Shown: positions 13,401 through 28,400 of the stretch, piece by piece
How the letters are laid out: each line of letters starts with the position of its first letter
Position numbering within the stretch: the first letter of the stretch is position 1
Assembly: GCF_910592395.1 (NCBI RefSeq)
Contig: NC_088316.1
Location: 16,988,001-17,052,000, forward strand
Direction of reading: 5' to 3'
From: Lineus longissimus
Taxonomy: Eukaryota; Nemertea; Pilidiophora; Heteronemertea; Lineidae
Length of the DNA stretch: 64,000 nucleotides
The notes under the pieces: model-generated
What the model was told of the DNA's origin: nothing
Seen by the model: only the letters and a program-made list of their open reading frames with translations
The model's database searches: none
Translations under genes and position numbers: made by a program

Positions 13401-16400
13401 CTTGCTAATTGTACACCCCAGTACCGCCGCACCTGTCACTTTCACCCCTGGCCATAAGTAAATAATGGTCGTCGAACTTCCACTTGACTGATCATGCGCA
13501 GAGCGATCCCTGTAAGATCGTCTTCAAGGTGACGCTTCTGATTGGCTGAATAATTTTGTGCTTGTGCTGCTGAAAGGTCTGCGGGCTTTTTGTCATTAAC
13601 TGCTGGCCATTTCTCACGAGGCTATTTGACTATGAAATTGAATATCGGTGCCGATACTGCCAGACCCATGATTCCGTTAACCTGCCAGTGAAGGCTCTTT
13701 TGTGTTCACTGATTCTGTAAAAATCATTATAAATGCTATTATCAAGGCGTAAACATATTGAAGAAACGATGTGAAATTTACTTCATTGGCTATTTTGTTC
13801 TTATTGGACACACACTGCGGTTGCTGATTGAAGTCATGAGATTAAAAAATAAAAATAAATTTTTATCGGAACCATTCATGAATGTACTTATATCGGCTCC
13901 CAATCTTAATGTAGAAGTCTAGCAAGGATGGACCAACGTGCACCCTATACCTGATGGAATATATACATGTGTAGTCTCCATCACTGATAGCACCCTGGAT
14001 ATCAATGCGTAGTTGTTCCACTGTCAAGTGTTTAAACAAATGAAATCCTCTTCAATGTTCACCTCTCTGTCAAGAGCAGGTGCCAAACATGCCAACAAGT
14101 GACGTTAATTAAACTCGTTTTTATCCAAATACTTTCGTGTGTTGATGGAATTCTAGTTAAGCCGCATGTAGAATCGTTGGGAGTGAACCACGACTTTTTG
14201 CTTCTTCGTGGTCTGACATTTTCTCCAGGCGCCGAGTTCCATCGATTTTGTGCGCATTCTGTGAAGAAGTGATCCTTAGAAAAATCAGGCTGAGCCAAAT
14301 CTTGTTTACAGCTTTTTGTATTGAGAATTGCAGCTTTTTCTCTGGTGGAACAAACGATTGCACTTATTTGTCGCCTGCTCTTAGCCCTTCAGTAGCACTG
14401 GGTGCCCTTGCCTCTGGCGAAATGCATGATCGGTGAAGTTATTTGTCACAAGCAGAAACAATTCCTTTTTTATCTTTTTCTCCTTACACTAATACTTCTT
14501 CAGTGCAGTGACTGATCGCGGTTGCTCGATCTCAAGAGTGTAGCTGATACACTGGCTTATCAACTTTTCAGCCTGTAGGTATTTTTTAATATATGATTCT
14601 TGACGAATAGGATGTCAGCATAAGGGTTATCATAGGTTCTAACAATTTAGTGGAACAATATGCTATCATTTTTCTCATTTTTCCTGTCTATTTGCACGCC
14701 TTGATAATAGGCTCTGGCGTATCTAAGGAAAATGGTATTACCGCGGAGAACGTTCATGTTATGTGTTTAGTGCGTTTTATTCCTAAGGGTTGCAATATCT
14801 ACAATGTCTTGATGGTTCTGATGTTAGTCTTGAAACTGGATTATCCCCTGGGCTTGCTTTTATTTACGAAAATAACCAGGGATATGATGACAAAACGTTA
14901 AATTGCGGCGTGACTTGGCCAGAAAAAGCAGGGGAAAAAGCAGAAGCCGTCTCTTCGTTCCGTTCCGTGTATTCTACATTTTTCATGATATGGTTGGGTA
15001 TTTTGTTTATTTTCTCTTGTTACATGTACATCCTATAAAAATGTACACGTTTTTTTAGATTAGAACTTGTTTCGAGTTTAAAGTTGGGTCTACGGTTACC
15101 GTATAAACTGATCCAGGTAGCCTACTAATGCATAGTGTATTAATGCATTGCCTGATGCACTAGGAGATAGAACCTCTCTATCTCGGACTGAACGAGTGGA
15201 TTAGAGGTGATTTGTTCAGACTCTGCTTTAATAGTGGATGCCCACGTATAAGATTTAAAAGTGTAATGTTTCAAACATCCTTACATTGTTTTCATTTCGT
15301 TTAATTCCTGTCGATGCTGTGTACCCATGTCACTGGATTCATGTATGTTCCCTTTGCGTTGCTAAGGCTACACCTCCGCACCAAGTACCATTTTGGTCTA
15401 GTCGCCCTTTGAAACCCTACGGTAAACGCTCCTTTCGTCGTCTTTGCAACTTATGGCCAGGCTATTTAAACCCCTGCGTTCATCTTTCTTATCGTATTCA
15501 AAAGAATGGTGCATAGTTCGCTTGTGATAGCAAACTGAGTTCTGATTAGGTGAGCCTTTACCATCGGAAATGGCGGAGACGTCAAATATTTGGTGATTTT
15601 GGCAACTTTTCTTATGTACACCATAACTTATTGAAGAACAGCCATCGGTTGATGAACTTTATTATGATGAAAATTGTGGTCAGATCATCAGAGAAGACCA
15701 GACAAAAGTCCTTTTCTGGGTGAATTTTAGAAAAGAAGCCTATTAGACGCGTATACGACGACACTTTATCAAGCATGAGTTGGTATAACCTCTGCTATTT
15801 CGAATCCAGTCAATGGGATCAAGAGAAAATTATTTCTCATCCATCTTCGAAACGTCTATCGAAAACTTGGATCCCCTCTTTGACGGTTATTGGCACCGGA
15901 AATAGACCTGACGGGAAGTTCCGGTTCAATAACTTTGTGATCCACATTATAGTACGTTGATACATTGCAAGTCAACGCGAGTTAGTCAGAAAGGAGTGCA
16001 CACTTTGTATCATGTGCATTGCTGTGTATCTGAGGACGTCTGGGAAGTGTGGAATGGACTTTGTCAATTCCTTGAATGTCATTAGAAGGCGCAATAGGGA
16101 ACCTTCACACTGTAATGTCATTTGGTCAGTGCTTTTAAATGTATATCACGACCTTACAGATGGTACACTATGTGAATATAGATGATAGGGTTCGTGTATT
16201 CAGATTGACAAGAACGCGACTAAGCGGTGATCACGTCTGAATAAACTAGATCATGAATGTCCTATAAGTCGGCCATATTCAGCAAGAAAGATTCAGGTGT
16301 CGGAGACTGATGATTAATGTCAAAGCTCAGAATAATGAGTGCATAGATCAATTTGTAATGAAATTAGTTTTATAGCAGTTCTTTGTCTAAAAAGGGTTAA

Positions 16401-19400
16401 TTCACAAACCATCAGTCATTTCAGTCCCCAACCTTACGGGATATGACTTTCGAACATTTAACTGTAGCAAACCGTGTTTAATCATGGCGTAGGTTTCTTG
16501 CCACGGGAAAGTCAAAGTACCTCTCATGGTTTCGGAAAATCGAAGATGAAACTAATTGCTTCATGTTCAGAACATCTGAATATTAATGAGAATATCGGAT
16601 GTTTCGCCAGAACCTCATAATGGTGTGCGTGGAAGTTCGGTGCGTTACTGGCTATTGACAGTACGACAGTTTGTTTCAAAAGTTATAAGCGTTGTGCATT
16701 TTTCATGTATGGTTCCATTATTTGCGATCGAAATGACTCATAGTTAGGTTGTAATCGCCTAACCGTATCTTCCTGAGGCCAAGAACGTGACCAGCATTAA
16801 GCTTTTATGACACATGGTCGCCTAAAATCTCAGAGATAGCTTCGATATCAAATGTACGTACCAAATGTCTGTTTACGGGTGTCTATACAGTTTATAAACA
16901 GTCTCCCTTGTCACGTTTATAACAGCCTTATATTGAGCCCTCAATTATGTTTAAATCTCCCCCACCACGTGCGGTATTCCCAGATCCTGTTACCTTGAAC
17001 CGAGTCCAAGATATCGTTCAGTTTTCCAAGCTACATGGGAACGTCGTCACTGGTAGTGTCACTTGGATTTTGTTACATTCGGAGGCTAATGAAGTTACTC
17101 CGTTTCTCGTCTGATCCAATAACGGCGATTTCTTGGTAGCATGCGCCTTCGTATTCAGTTAGGTTTGCGATGGGAAAATGTTCCTAGGCTGATAAACGTA
17201 ACACTCATCTCGCATGGCCACATACTGTCGTCAGCCTAAGACGAATCTCTGATAATTTATTGTAATCCTAGATCGTGCGATAGCAGTTTAATAGCATATG
17301 GAGTATAAATCTTGTCTTGTACCGCATTCCATTGCGGACTTGTTATTGATTTTTATGCAAGTACGGGTATAATCACTGAAAAGACGACTATGGTATCATA
17401 AATGCAGTGCCTGAATAAACAAATATGTAACATTCGTAAGAAAAACAGCAGCATCTGCCTCCGTTTTCAGCCCGAGGTACACGCCGTAGACCGAAGTGTA
17501 CACACAAACCTCTACGCCACCAGCATCTCACCCTAGTCATTTCTGTTTCCTGCTACTCGTAGAACTTGGTTTCCAAACCGACATCCAAGATTTAAGATTG
17601 ATTTGGAACTGATCACTTCATTAAAGCTTGAAAAGTTTAACTTAATGACAAACCATGTTATCCTCCGCGGCTGGTCAGTGATGTTATCATCATCAAGCCG
17701 CCCCGCCGCTTGGCTGGAGAAATCTCACAGTCACGTATGGCAGGTAAGATTACTGAAGCAGTGGTGCCACCAACATCCGTTTCCGGCGCTGACTCTGCAT
17801 TAGCGTTGTTTCCTGCTAGAGTGGCCTTTCCGACAAGAAATGTCCTTAAGTTCTCGTTATACTACATCGACGTGTTTCGCAGTGGTGGGGCCAGGGCGTT
17901 TCTCCATCGCGATAAATGAAATTGAGAAGACATAGGTTGATGGTAATAATACTAATAATACTATATGTACATGAATGAATAAAAAAAGTAAATGAACAGA
18001 AAAAAGAGTCGAGCCCGTGACCACCAGATCGAAAGTCCAGCATAAGAACTGGGTCCGGCCTTTCCCAAGGAAATCTCTCGTGTAAATTCTCGAGTTCAGA
18101 TCAGCCCACCAAGTGAAATTGCCCTCCCAGTCGACACGAGTGAACTCAGCGTACTCACTTTTCGCAAGGAAAAAAATTAACAGCGACGGGTTGCTTTTTT
18201 GTAACTCAATCCTGACAGATAAGGCCGAAGTCGCACTAAAATGCTTCCATTGTTTCCTGGTACATGTAAAATCACTTACTCTTGCAATCCCCTTCTTGGA
18301 GATGCAGGAAGTTCGAAAGAAGACTGGCGATCCGCGATGATCATTCACTTCTCTATTTTTTTTAACTCAAACGTTATCAGAATACATCTACCGATCTTTC
18401 TTTATTCACATTCGCAATAATCACTATAACATGATGGCGATCAGTAAAGAGAAATAGTGAATATATCTGAGTAAAACCGAAAATCAACATGAAAGAAAAT
18501 GGTTCAATTTATCTCAAGAAAGTTATTTGCACCGTCCTCTGCTCATCAGACGGCTTCGTGTTATCAGCCACTGCTTACTTGTGGTAACCTTGACGTCGAA
18601 ACATTCTGCCATAATCACATCCGCACGGTGCCGATGGAACAAGAATGAAAATTATTAGGTCATATATCAAAGGATGTATTTGAAGCCATTAATGGACGGT
18701 GTGTTTATAATGGCAAAAGTAATTCAGAGGTAACGCCCAAGCCTCTTGGTAGACCAACTTTTACTATCCTTGAAGTGAATCAAGGGACATCTGACTGTCT
18801 ATTTTGTAATGATCTCGACTTATATATTTCAATGGTTATAAGTCCCTTTTCTGAGGTCTTGTCCGCCTTCAGTGAATGAGTTGATAGAGTAAACCAGTAT
18901 TTGTTAAATGGAGACTGTAGGAGCCATGCAGTAGGGCCAGATTAAAGTTACAAGAATCCGCCAATAGGTGTTTCAACTATCTTGCAGCTAATTATGTTGC
19001 AAAATAGGTCATTTCTCTTCATTTTGACCTCTGTACCTGGAAAATTCTCTCTTAAGGACAGTATTTTTGTAAGACTCATTGTGTCATTGATACTGACGTA
19101 CCAGTACCTTCCTACTTTCCTTCCAGGCATGGTCTAGTCCCGGCCAATTATTATCTATGGATGGATGAAATTTCATGAAAGGCAGACAATTTCGATACGA
19201 TAGGTGGATATAATCCAAGGCATATTATCACGATTATATGATACGGCGAGGGTAAGACTAATTGGTCATAGCACACCCACAAATCCTTTCTAAGAGGTGA
19301 TCGGGCCTTTGATATTCATGCTCGTTATAGGCCTAATAGTACTGGTACTAGTTCAATTCCATGCTAATGACAATACCATGATTTCATGTCGTTTCAGAGC

Positions 19401-22400
19401 TAAGGCGCACTTTCAGTACAATGAGGTTGAAACCGGTGCAGGCTAAGACAGGAAATGTGTACTGGAATTTACGATGAAAACTTGGATAGTTACACACATA
19501 TGCCTCGTTATTTCGGCTCTTATCGGGTAAGTCCCTTTTTCTCCCTAAGATACATGAAGGCCTGATTACGATTAGGCGTTTACGGGCTGCGGTGCCGCTG
19601 AATGAAAACAACGGGCATTTGGTGATCAAAATACCCGCTGGGGCGGTTGGGAATTCTTTGTGATAGTTTCGAAGAAAACAACTATCGATTATCAACTAGC
19701 AATGTCGTATAAGTAGTGACCTGATAAGTTCTTAGGGCAGCATATAATACCATGGTAAATAGACACTGAATTAGTTTGGTCGTGAGGAGACTGGCGACAT
19801 TTGTTGATGAGATCTCGTGATAAAGTACACCATATACTGGTATCCTGTATTTTTGACAAGTGAAAATTTGCCCTCTGCTTTTGCCGTGATTATTATGTCT
19901 CATATTGGTCTGCCATTAGCCCTTTTCTAAGACAGTAAAAAACTCTACATAAAGTTGGAAAATAGAACCCTGGATAGAATGACTATAAAACCTGGCCGGG
20001 AGGCAAGCAATATCTTTCTTATTTGACATTGCCAGATTGGAATGTCTTTGCTGCATGGGGAAAGCGTTTATATTGGACCGATAATTCGTGTCGTTGTAGC
20101 TACTGACCAAACACCTACCAACCAATGTTTTTCCCTCAAACGATACGGCAAAGCATGGTTGATTTCTACACTTCTCTTGAACCACATTTTCGTAAAAACA
20201 CGACATTCTCCCTGTAAAAACATTTTCTCATGCTGGAAGTTGCTTCGCACTCACCCAGAGGCTTAGACGTCATTTCTGTCAAAATTTATACGTATTCTCC
20301 TGAACAGAAGGAAATATTTGTCATTAAAATGGGGCGGAAGTTGGGCGCTAAGGGCTTCACTTGGTGGGCTTGAGTGCTCTTCGGAGTCTGAGAGCAGTTT
20401 CTAGGTCGAGTAGCAGGGGAGATGTCGCTTCAATATACATGTACATACTATAGATTTAGCTCGGCAAGCAAAACTGACTAACCGTTGCATGTACAAGCAA
20501 TGTGTGAATTATTCGATGATACAACTAAGGCTTGGATGTCCAAATGATGTTATTTATTTCTTTTCCTTGTCCTCAGACCAGAAACTAAGGCGTCCATCAG
20601 CCCCAGTTCGGTTATAGCAAACAAAACATAGAAGTCAGAAAATAATATCGGGATGCGGGAAAACTTCGTTTACCTCGCCAAAACCATTAACCAAACCCAA
20701 GACAGAGACGTAATCAAGTTGCAAAACCATATCAAGGCTTGTCAGCCCCCCCAAGCACCAAGAAAACCAACGCACGACATAATGACAAACCTGGTCCTGT
20801 TACATCGACAGGCCACAAAGGAAATAACTGGCATGTTCGCGTTACAAGGTTGGTTAGCCACAGCTGGACGAGCTGCCCATCTGAATCGGTTGAGGTAGTC
20901 ACCTCTCACGTATGTGCGTTCAGAGATATCCGGGCCAATTTGCAGTCGCCACTGGAGAGCTTAAGACTAGAGGGCAGGTTTCGGAGTCTGGTAAATGAAT
21001 GGATCGTTACTCAATGAACTTAAATGAAGGAACATATACATTAAAAAGTTCCTGCTACTGGCGGTATCACTCCCCGCAGACTAGGTATACATGTATGTCA
21101 GTCTGGTCAATTCTTCTAAGACATCTGCGTGGATGATTTATACCCATTCATTAGTCTCCTCTCACTCGTGGCTCTATATCAACTGCCAGTTGTTGTATAT
21201 CTTTCTCTGGTATCCGATGATGCGGTTAGACCCTCCGGCAAAATTTCCTCGCAAAACCCAAATCTACCAATTATAAACGCCCATTTTGATAACGTATCTT
21301 ATTATGTCTTAGGTATAAGCTTACCTAAAAATAATGGCTGTCGAATTATATAGATATCTGCAAAACAATGGAGACTTCTCGAGTGTCCGAAATTCACGGC
21401 TTTTTCAATAAGAGCGAACTGACGAAGTGTATCACATGGCTCATAATGATAACTCACAGCGCAAACACTTACAGCGCAACTTACAACAATTATATTTCTT
21501 CCAGACACCAATTCTTCACGCTTTCGGAAAAGGCTCCATGCGTTATCATCCGATATCATATTAAATCAACTGTCGTCAGCTATATTTGAGCCGATGTGCT
21601 CTTTGAAGAAATTAAACTGTTTAAGAGGTACTATGACTGAATGATAATTGGTAATTGGAAGTAGGCGTTGTTGCTAATTTGGTAAATCAGAGAACCTGTT
21701 ACATTCCTCCCGACAAATAGAATGCTCCACGCCACAGTGCGAACATTTCTGTCAACAGTACTCAAGACTGAGCCACGTTGCTTTCTTCAAGTGACATTCC
21801 GTCTTTATATCATATTTTAGATCTCTAAACCCCAGTCCCCCATTACTCACAAAATAAAACAATTGTTGCCACTAATGCAGGTTTGGCATTCATGTCGCGT
21901 AATCCACTAAGAGTAATTAGGATTTCCCTCGCGGTATATCAAAAGCGTCAATTTATCAGCATCAGTACAGCTTGGCCTTAATGCTTGTAGTTCAATATGA
22001 CAACTTCAACCAGCACCTGTTTCGCCGAGACAAGCTTCAGTTTCTGGTTGCTAATGGCCAGGGTTGTTTGGGGACTAGCTGCGTCGTGAGTTTTTTTAAG
22101 AGATTCATCTTGGCACGGATGTTTTGTACTCTGAATGTTTCAAGAAATTTCTATTTTCTTGCAATATTGCAAATTAACGTAGTTACATTGTTATTCTGTC
22201 AAAGTAAAGAGCAAGTCAGGATGTTCGGAACAAGCACTGCCAGAAGAACTAACTCAAGGCATCTACAACTTTATCTCAGCGGTTAGACGAGTAACGAACT
22301 TGCCACTTTGACGCACAGAGAATTAAGGTTTCCATAAAAGGATGCGGCCTTTCTGGTGTTTGGTCAACAGGTTTATCTACCTCGGCGAAGCTTTCTTTCG

Positions 22401-25400
22401 CCGTGGCCTGATGACAATCCCGTTATGCTGCTTTAATGGCAAAGGATTGTGATAAGAAAAAATGTATGATCTACCTCGGAGATCCTTATTGATAAAAACT
22501 TTCTTTTGTTTCTTACTGATGAGAAGGTAAATGGGTTTAGTTATGTCAAGTAGAATGTTTGGAGAAAATCGTTGGAATCGAAGCAGATGATGCTTATTCA
22601 ATAGCAGTTTGCCCCTTGTAGCTGCTTAGTCGAATTATGGCTGCACCGGCCATGCAGACTCTCCATTTCCGGCCAAGTCAAGCTGGAAAAAAAATTCTGC
22701 AAGACGAAGTCCTGTCTTCCGCCTTACCTCAATTCAATATTCCGCTCAGAAGAAGAAAAAAAACCACACGAGGAATATGGTTTCCACCGCATTCGACTTA
22801 CATGACAAAGCAATGACGATTCTAGAGTAATGTCATGCCGTTGTGATTTGCTTTCAAAAGTGCTGTTTGCTGTTTTTGGAAAGATGAACGTTTTTTCACC
22901 TGAGACTAAAGAAATGGCGGAGCATCACCAATCTAAGATACGGTATTGATGCCATTGTAAAAAAGTAAGTGGAATGCAGCAATGAGCTATGCCATTTTTG
23001 GGTTGGGTCGACCTCTTGGTTCTACCTCTTGATTCTATCGTATGTAGAGTATAATAATCCAGAGACATTCAAAAAATGTATTCGAAGACTCTGACTGCAA
23101 AGGATTCAGCCATGTACATCTACCAATCATTTAACCGCCTCATCGCACTTGCAATACTTGCCAATGAATTTTACTAAAGATGTGAATCGGTTCAGAAAAT
23201 AATGAACGACAGTCAGTAGTTCTTTAAAAAAGATACCCCTATACATGTATATCTCAAGAGTTCCATATGATATCGCGTGTGGAACCGCTGACGGACAATG
23301 TCTGTTGATTGTAGCAGATCGAATATGGCTTCGTTTCCAATTAACGTCTTGAATCCTTTTGCAACAAGTGTGGTGGGTGGTATTGGGATTTTGTCACGAG
23401 TTCGTCTTGGAGCAATACCAATTACAGTTTATAGAACATGTTTGACTCGCGGCGATGAGGCCGATGCACAAGTGTGAAAGGTTCAATAAAACCCAATCAA
23501 ATTCGTACTATTAGTCGAGGCTGCGTGTTTAGATTACTTTGGTAGCCTAAGCTTTGAAATAAAAATGTGTGCGAAACGACTAGAACCATACTTGTAGCTC
23601 ACAAAGAAGACCGAATTCAGTTGCAACTATACATGTATACATTTCATTTACGTCTACATAAAGTCACTGTGCTTTTGTGGGAAGGGGAGACGAGAGATAG
23701 ACGGATTTTCGCCATTGCCATTCCACTGCATCCATATAGCGAGACTTATTTCTCCCTCCTATAATACTCTCGATGACACGGCGTTCTTATCTTGTTAAGT
23801 TCTCACGTTATGCTCCGATTGGCCACCTACATGTAACGTAACGTGATTCTAGAAACGAATCCTAATAAAATTATATACCTACTTATAGAAGCAGGGAATG
23901 AGACGATTCGGCAAAGGGTTGCGATGTCACCAATAGATTTAGATTACTGTGACGAAAACTCCACAATCTGCACCAAAATATTCATCAATTTCGTTATTGC
24001 CGTCTCTTAAATATCAATCTACTGTGTTAGTTGTTATACTAAACGGAAGAGACGGATGTAAAATTGTATATGGTGTTTTCAACTAGCGGACGTAACTCCA
24101 TGTATGTGGGAAGAGAGATTTATTGTAGTTCTTATGGTGATATAGAGAATCAGTCATAACTTATTGACAACTTCATTGTCGTTAGCACACGTTTACATGT
24201 GATGTGCATTATCGCTATTCACCTTGGGAATTCTCTAAGGTATTTCTCAAGAAATGTTGTCACATCGGTAGCCTGCGCAGCTAATACATCATCAAAATTT
24301 GAAAGATTTAGCACTGTTAGTCAATTCGCTAATGCTAATAATAGGAACTTGCTATTAATAATTTAGTTGAATATCTTTGGTAGATGTCCAGGTTGAATTA
24401 GCATGACCCAATATCCGTATCCAGTCACTAATATGCCAAACAACCAATTGCCATTTACTACAGATAAATGGTAAAGCGGCTCTTTTTTCATCGGATGCCA
24501 TTTACGCTAGAGTGCCAGCAATCAGTGCCATTTGTTGCGAGCACCATTTGTTTCGAGAATGCTGCAAGAGGAAACGGGGGATTAAGTCTAAGTCCGATGG
24601 ATAGATTCCGGGGATGAATGTTAGCCGGCTGATGAATGGGCTGAGGCTATTTCTTGTTAATGTCATGGTAAGGGACGTAACTTCAACATTGACCAAAGAT
24701 TTGGCAGCTCACCAACACACATTTTTGTGCTACTTGCTGCAAAATCAGTTTTTTGTGTTGTACCGTATCATTAGAGTCCAGTAGTGCTCTGAGCATAAAA
24801 ATCAGGTGTTCCGCAGAGTATACCGTGTGTGAAAGCTTAAGCCTCTTAAGTCGAACCAGCCCGGTCCCACTTTGTCAACTGTCTTCTTTTTTTATTTCAT
24901 GAAAAGAGTAGTTTGTTTCTTCTGTACACTATCTCCAGTATCTTCCTTACCCACCTGCCTCGTAACCAAATCACAGATAATAACCACCATTAAGCAATCC
25001 CGTCACCTTACCTAAACAATGTACATTACGATAAATTGCCCTGATAAATACTATCGGTGTTGTACCAAGGCGTAACGGGCTCGCGGTGAAAAATGACGCT
25101 GCCGCAAGTAGCTGCTTTGTCTAAGCGGAGACAAGCGGTATTTTGTAAATGTAAGCTGAGAAAGCCTCATTACATGGGATTATGGGCAAAGGAAATTGAA
25201 CAGGGGATACTTCTTGATGGAATCCGTCAGGTGCTGATGGGGACTGATCGAGGGATGATGATGTGAGTGATGAGGGCTTCTGGTTAGGATTAGAGACCAA
25301 GAGAAGAACTGATATGGAGCAAAATGCAGGGAAACACATTTTGGCTGAAACCTGACTACCAGAAACACTCTGATTCGAGTAATCAGACGATGTCAGATGG

Positions 25401-28400
25401 CAGTTAGATATATCATCAGATGTAAAGATCAACATTTGCCGAATAGCATTCCCCGAAGATGACGTCACTGCAGCTGCTGCCCTCTATTTCCCCATCGTTG
25501 AATTACAGGCAATGTCGGACAAACATGCGGTTTCGTAATGGATTCAGGCTTTCTAACTAGGGCAGTTAGATTCAATCTGGCACATGTCCGAGTGTTGGAA
25601 ATACTACATAATTGTTCTGAATATTTCTCTCTCTGACTCTATGGTATCATTCATGTTAAAACAATGCAGGGTCAGAGATAATTGACTTTGAAATAAGCTC
25701 AAATGCGTAGAAATAAGTGTCGATGTCCGACTGTCACGTGACTAAAACGTCATCAATATCTTATGCAAATGACCTTTTGAGCTATAAATAGTAACTTCGT
25801 GGGATGCTATTGATATTTTGTATGGATCGCGACATTCCATATAGCCATGCAGTGCAAAGGTTTCAGAGTCAAAACCAGACAAGCTCTTAAAAGCCTCACT
25901 GAAAACATATGCACATATGTTTTCATGCACATTTATTTGCGTTTTGAGTGTCAATAAAGCAAACTAAGGAGGTCGTTTCAATCATTTGCAGCCCATTTCG
26001 GGAACGAAAGTATTGATTGGAGGCTTACATCTCAGACCTGCAGTGCTGCGTAAAGGTAAAACGGGAAGAGATCAGAATATATGCTTGCCAAACTTCACTA
26101 TCGATCTTATGGAAGACGAGACACAGGTTCTTGGGTTTTTAATATTCTGTCATTTTTCTATTTCGCAGATACTGCCTCGGCCAAAACGTCACCACGGAAG
26201 AAATCAGCAACATAACTCAGGTGCTTGACAGACTGCTGACTGGTTACGACAAGAAGCTACGACCAGGGTTCGGGGGTAGGTTTCTGGCCAATCAGTAGAC
26301 GTGTACATTCAAAACTCTTACCTCAGCGCATCCATACACTGAAATATACGTACATGTAATGCAATTGGCTAGGTGGACCTATACTTCTGCCGTAGATTTT
26401 ACTCCAATAAGTGATGAGACCGCATCCAATAGATATTGGACATGCACTTGAGAAGGAACTCGGCTAGCATATTCATCACTTGTTGTAACATGAATAAGAG
26501 TTAATAAAGTCAAGTAGACATCTCTCCGCTGAAATAATTTAACAAGTTGCAGAATGATACTTTAAACTGTATGGTATGGTAATCGACTCAAGCCGTTTTT
26601 GATGTTGCAGTTGTAGCTACATTTACGAAAGAAATAACGTTGGCCTTTTTATTTGGTCCTGCGTAGGAACAGGAAAACTTCAAAAGCCCTGGCGTGACAA
26701 AACTGCAAAGGACGTTTTCACTGACAATTCCGTCACCTGAATCGAGTAGAAGAGCTGCGTTTTAAACTATCATCAGTGCTCTTTAAAAACCTTCAAGAAC
26801 CCATAATTTTTCAAGAGATATTCCTTCAGATTGTAAGCGTTCTCTATTTGCAGTAAAAACTGATTAAATTATGCTACGAGTATTTCTGTAAAATGTTTCA
26901 ATTAATCTCCCTGCAGTGAGAATCCGACAAATTGATGCGCTGTTCTAATCATTCCAGCATTTGCAATATCTGCCAGTAACATCGGGGAAGAAACTCTCAA
27001 GAGCTGTAGAAAATTTCATTACATTTTCTCAGTTGGTGACTTTTTCATCGTGACTGTGATCAACGCAAACAGAGGAAACCCGTCAGCATTTCAATTAACT
27101 CCTTTTTTTTCGAACGTGAGGATGACTCCGACTTTGAGGGGCATTTGGAAGCACCTCAGAAACCTGGAAAACAGCTAAATTGGTATTCGATTGAGTGACT
27201 GCATTCTAAGCTTGTTACAGGCTTTGTAAACAGAATGATCAAGATATAGAAGGCCTCAGTAAAGTTGTTCCACTTGATAAGCCCTGCATCTTATTTCAAA
27301 TAGAATATTGTCGTTATTGCTGGTAGTGGCATTATTACAAAAATGTTGACTGACAAATCACCTTTCACACTGCAGTAATGTTGCAGCTCAAAACAAAATT
27401 GAAAATGTTAACCAATTTCAGAACATATCTTACTTGTGAAAAAGGAGCAGGCATAAATAAACGGGGTTGCAACAGTCAACACTAAAATCAAAGTCTACTT
27501 ACATGAAGAATGCAACAACATCGACATTAAAGTCAATTGAAACTTATGTTCCCAGACTAACCATTCCTCTTCTCATCCATCTGGTCACATCCCCGAGAAC
27601 CCAGCTCTATTCATTTCTGATAAGTTACCAATTAGTTCCCTTCCAACAATCATGCTTAACAGAGAAGAGGAAATTGTCTTTTTAAGACGCCACTCCGAAT
27701 TGCTTAGTTAAAGATGCTAATAAGCCACCTTTAACGGTTGTTCAGATTTTATCAATCTAATTTGATGGCAACTTGTGCTGTTTCTTCAATTGCTCCGTTA
27801 AAGAGAGACTGAAATATAAGTCACAGTCTCATATTGTTTCATCCCCGAGAACCTAGCTTTGTTCATCCTTCAACATCCATTTAAACTCAGTCTGTTTCAT
27901 TCCCGAGAAAATATTTTTATTCATCCCAATCAATAAAAAATGTTACCAATTAGCTCCAATCTCACTGAATCTATAACAATCACGGTTAACAGCCAAGAAG
28001 AAGTTCTGTTTATTCGTGGAGGCTCCGTAGCCGCATTGGATAGTTGTTCAGATTTTTAAATCTGATTAGATAGGAACTTGTCATGTTTCTTCAATAGCTC
28101 TCTTAAAGATAATAAAAGCTAAAACAAATGGTTTTCGAATTTGAATTAACAGGAGAATATGGCAGCCTGTCATGCTCTTCAACTGTGTTAAAGATAACAT
28201 AACTTGAAATTCAAAATAGAATAATGAATTCTAATTCAAATTCTGTGCTGTGCAAATATTAATCAAAAGTTGCCTCTGGGTATGAATCAGAATTTGTGAA
28301 TCTTTAGATTGTATATGCAACACTGACTTAACTTGAAAGCCTTTTAAATGACTGTGAACAAAGTCAGATATTGTCTTTATTGTAGCAGCAGGGCATGACA

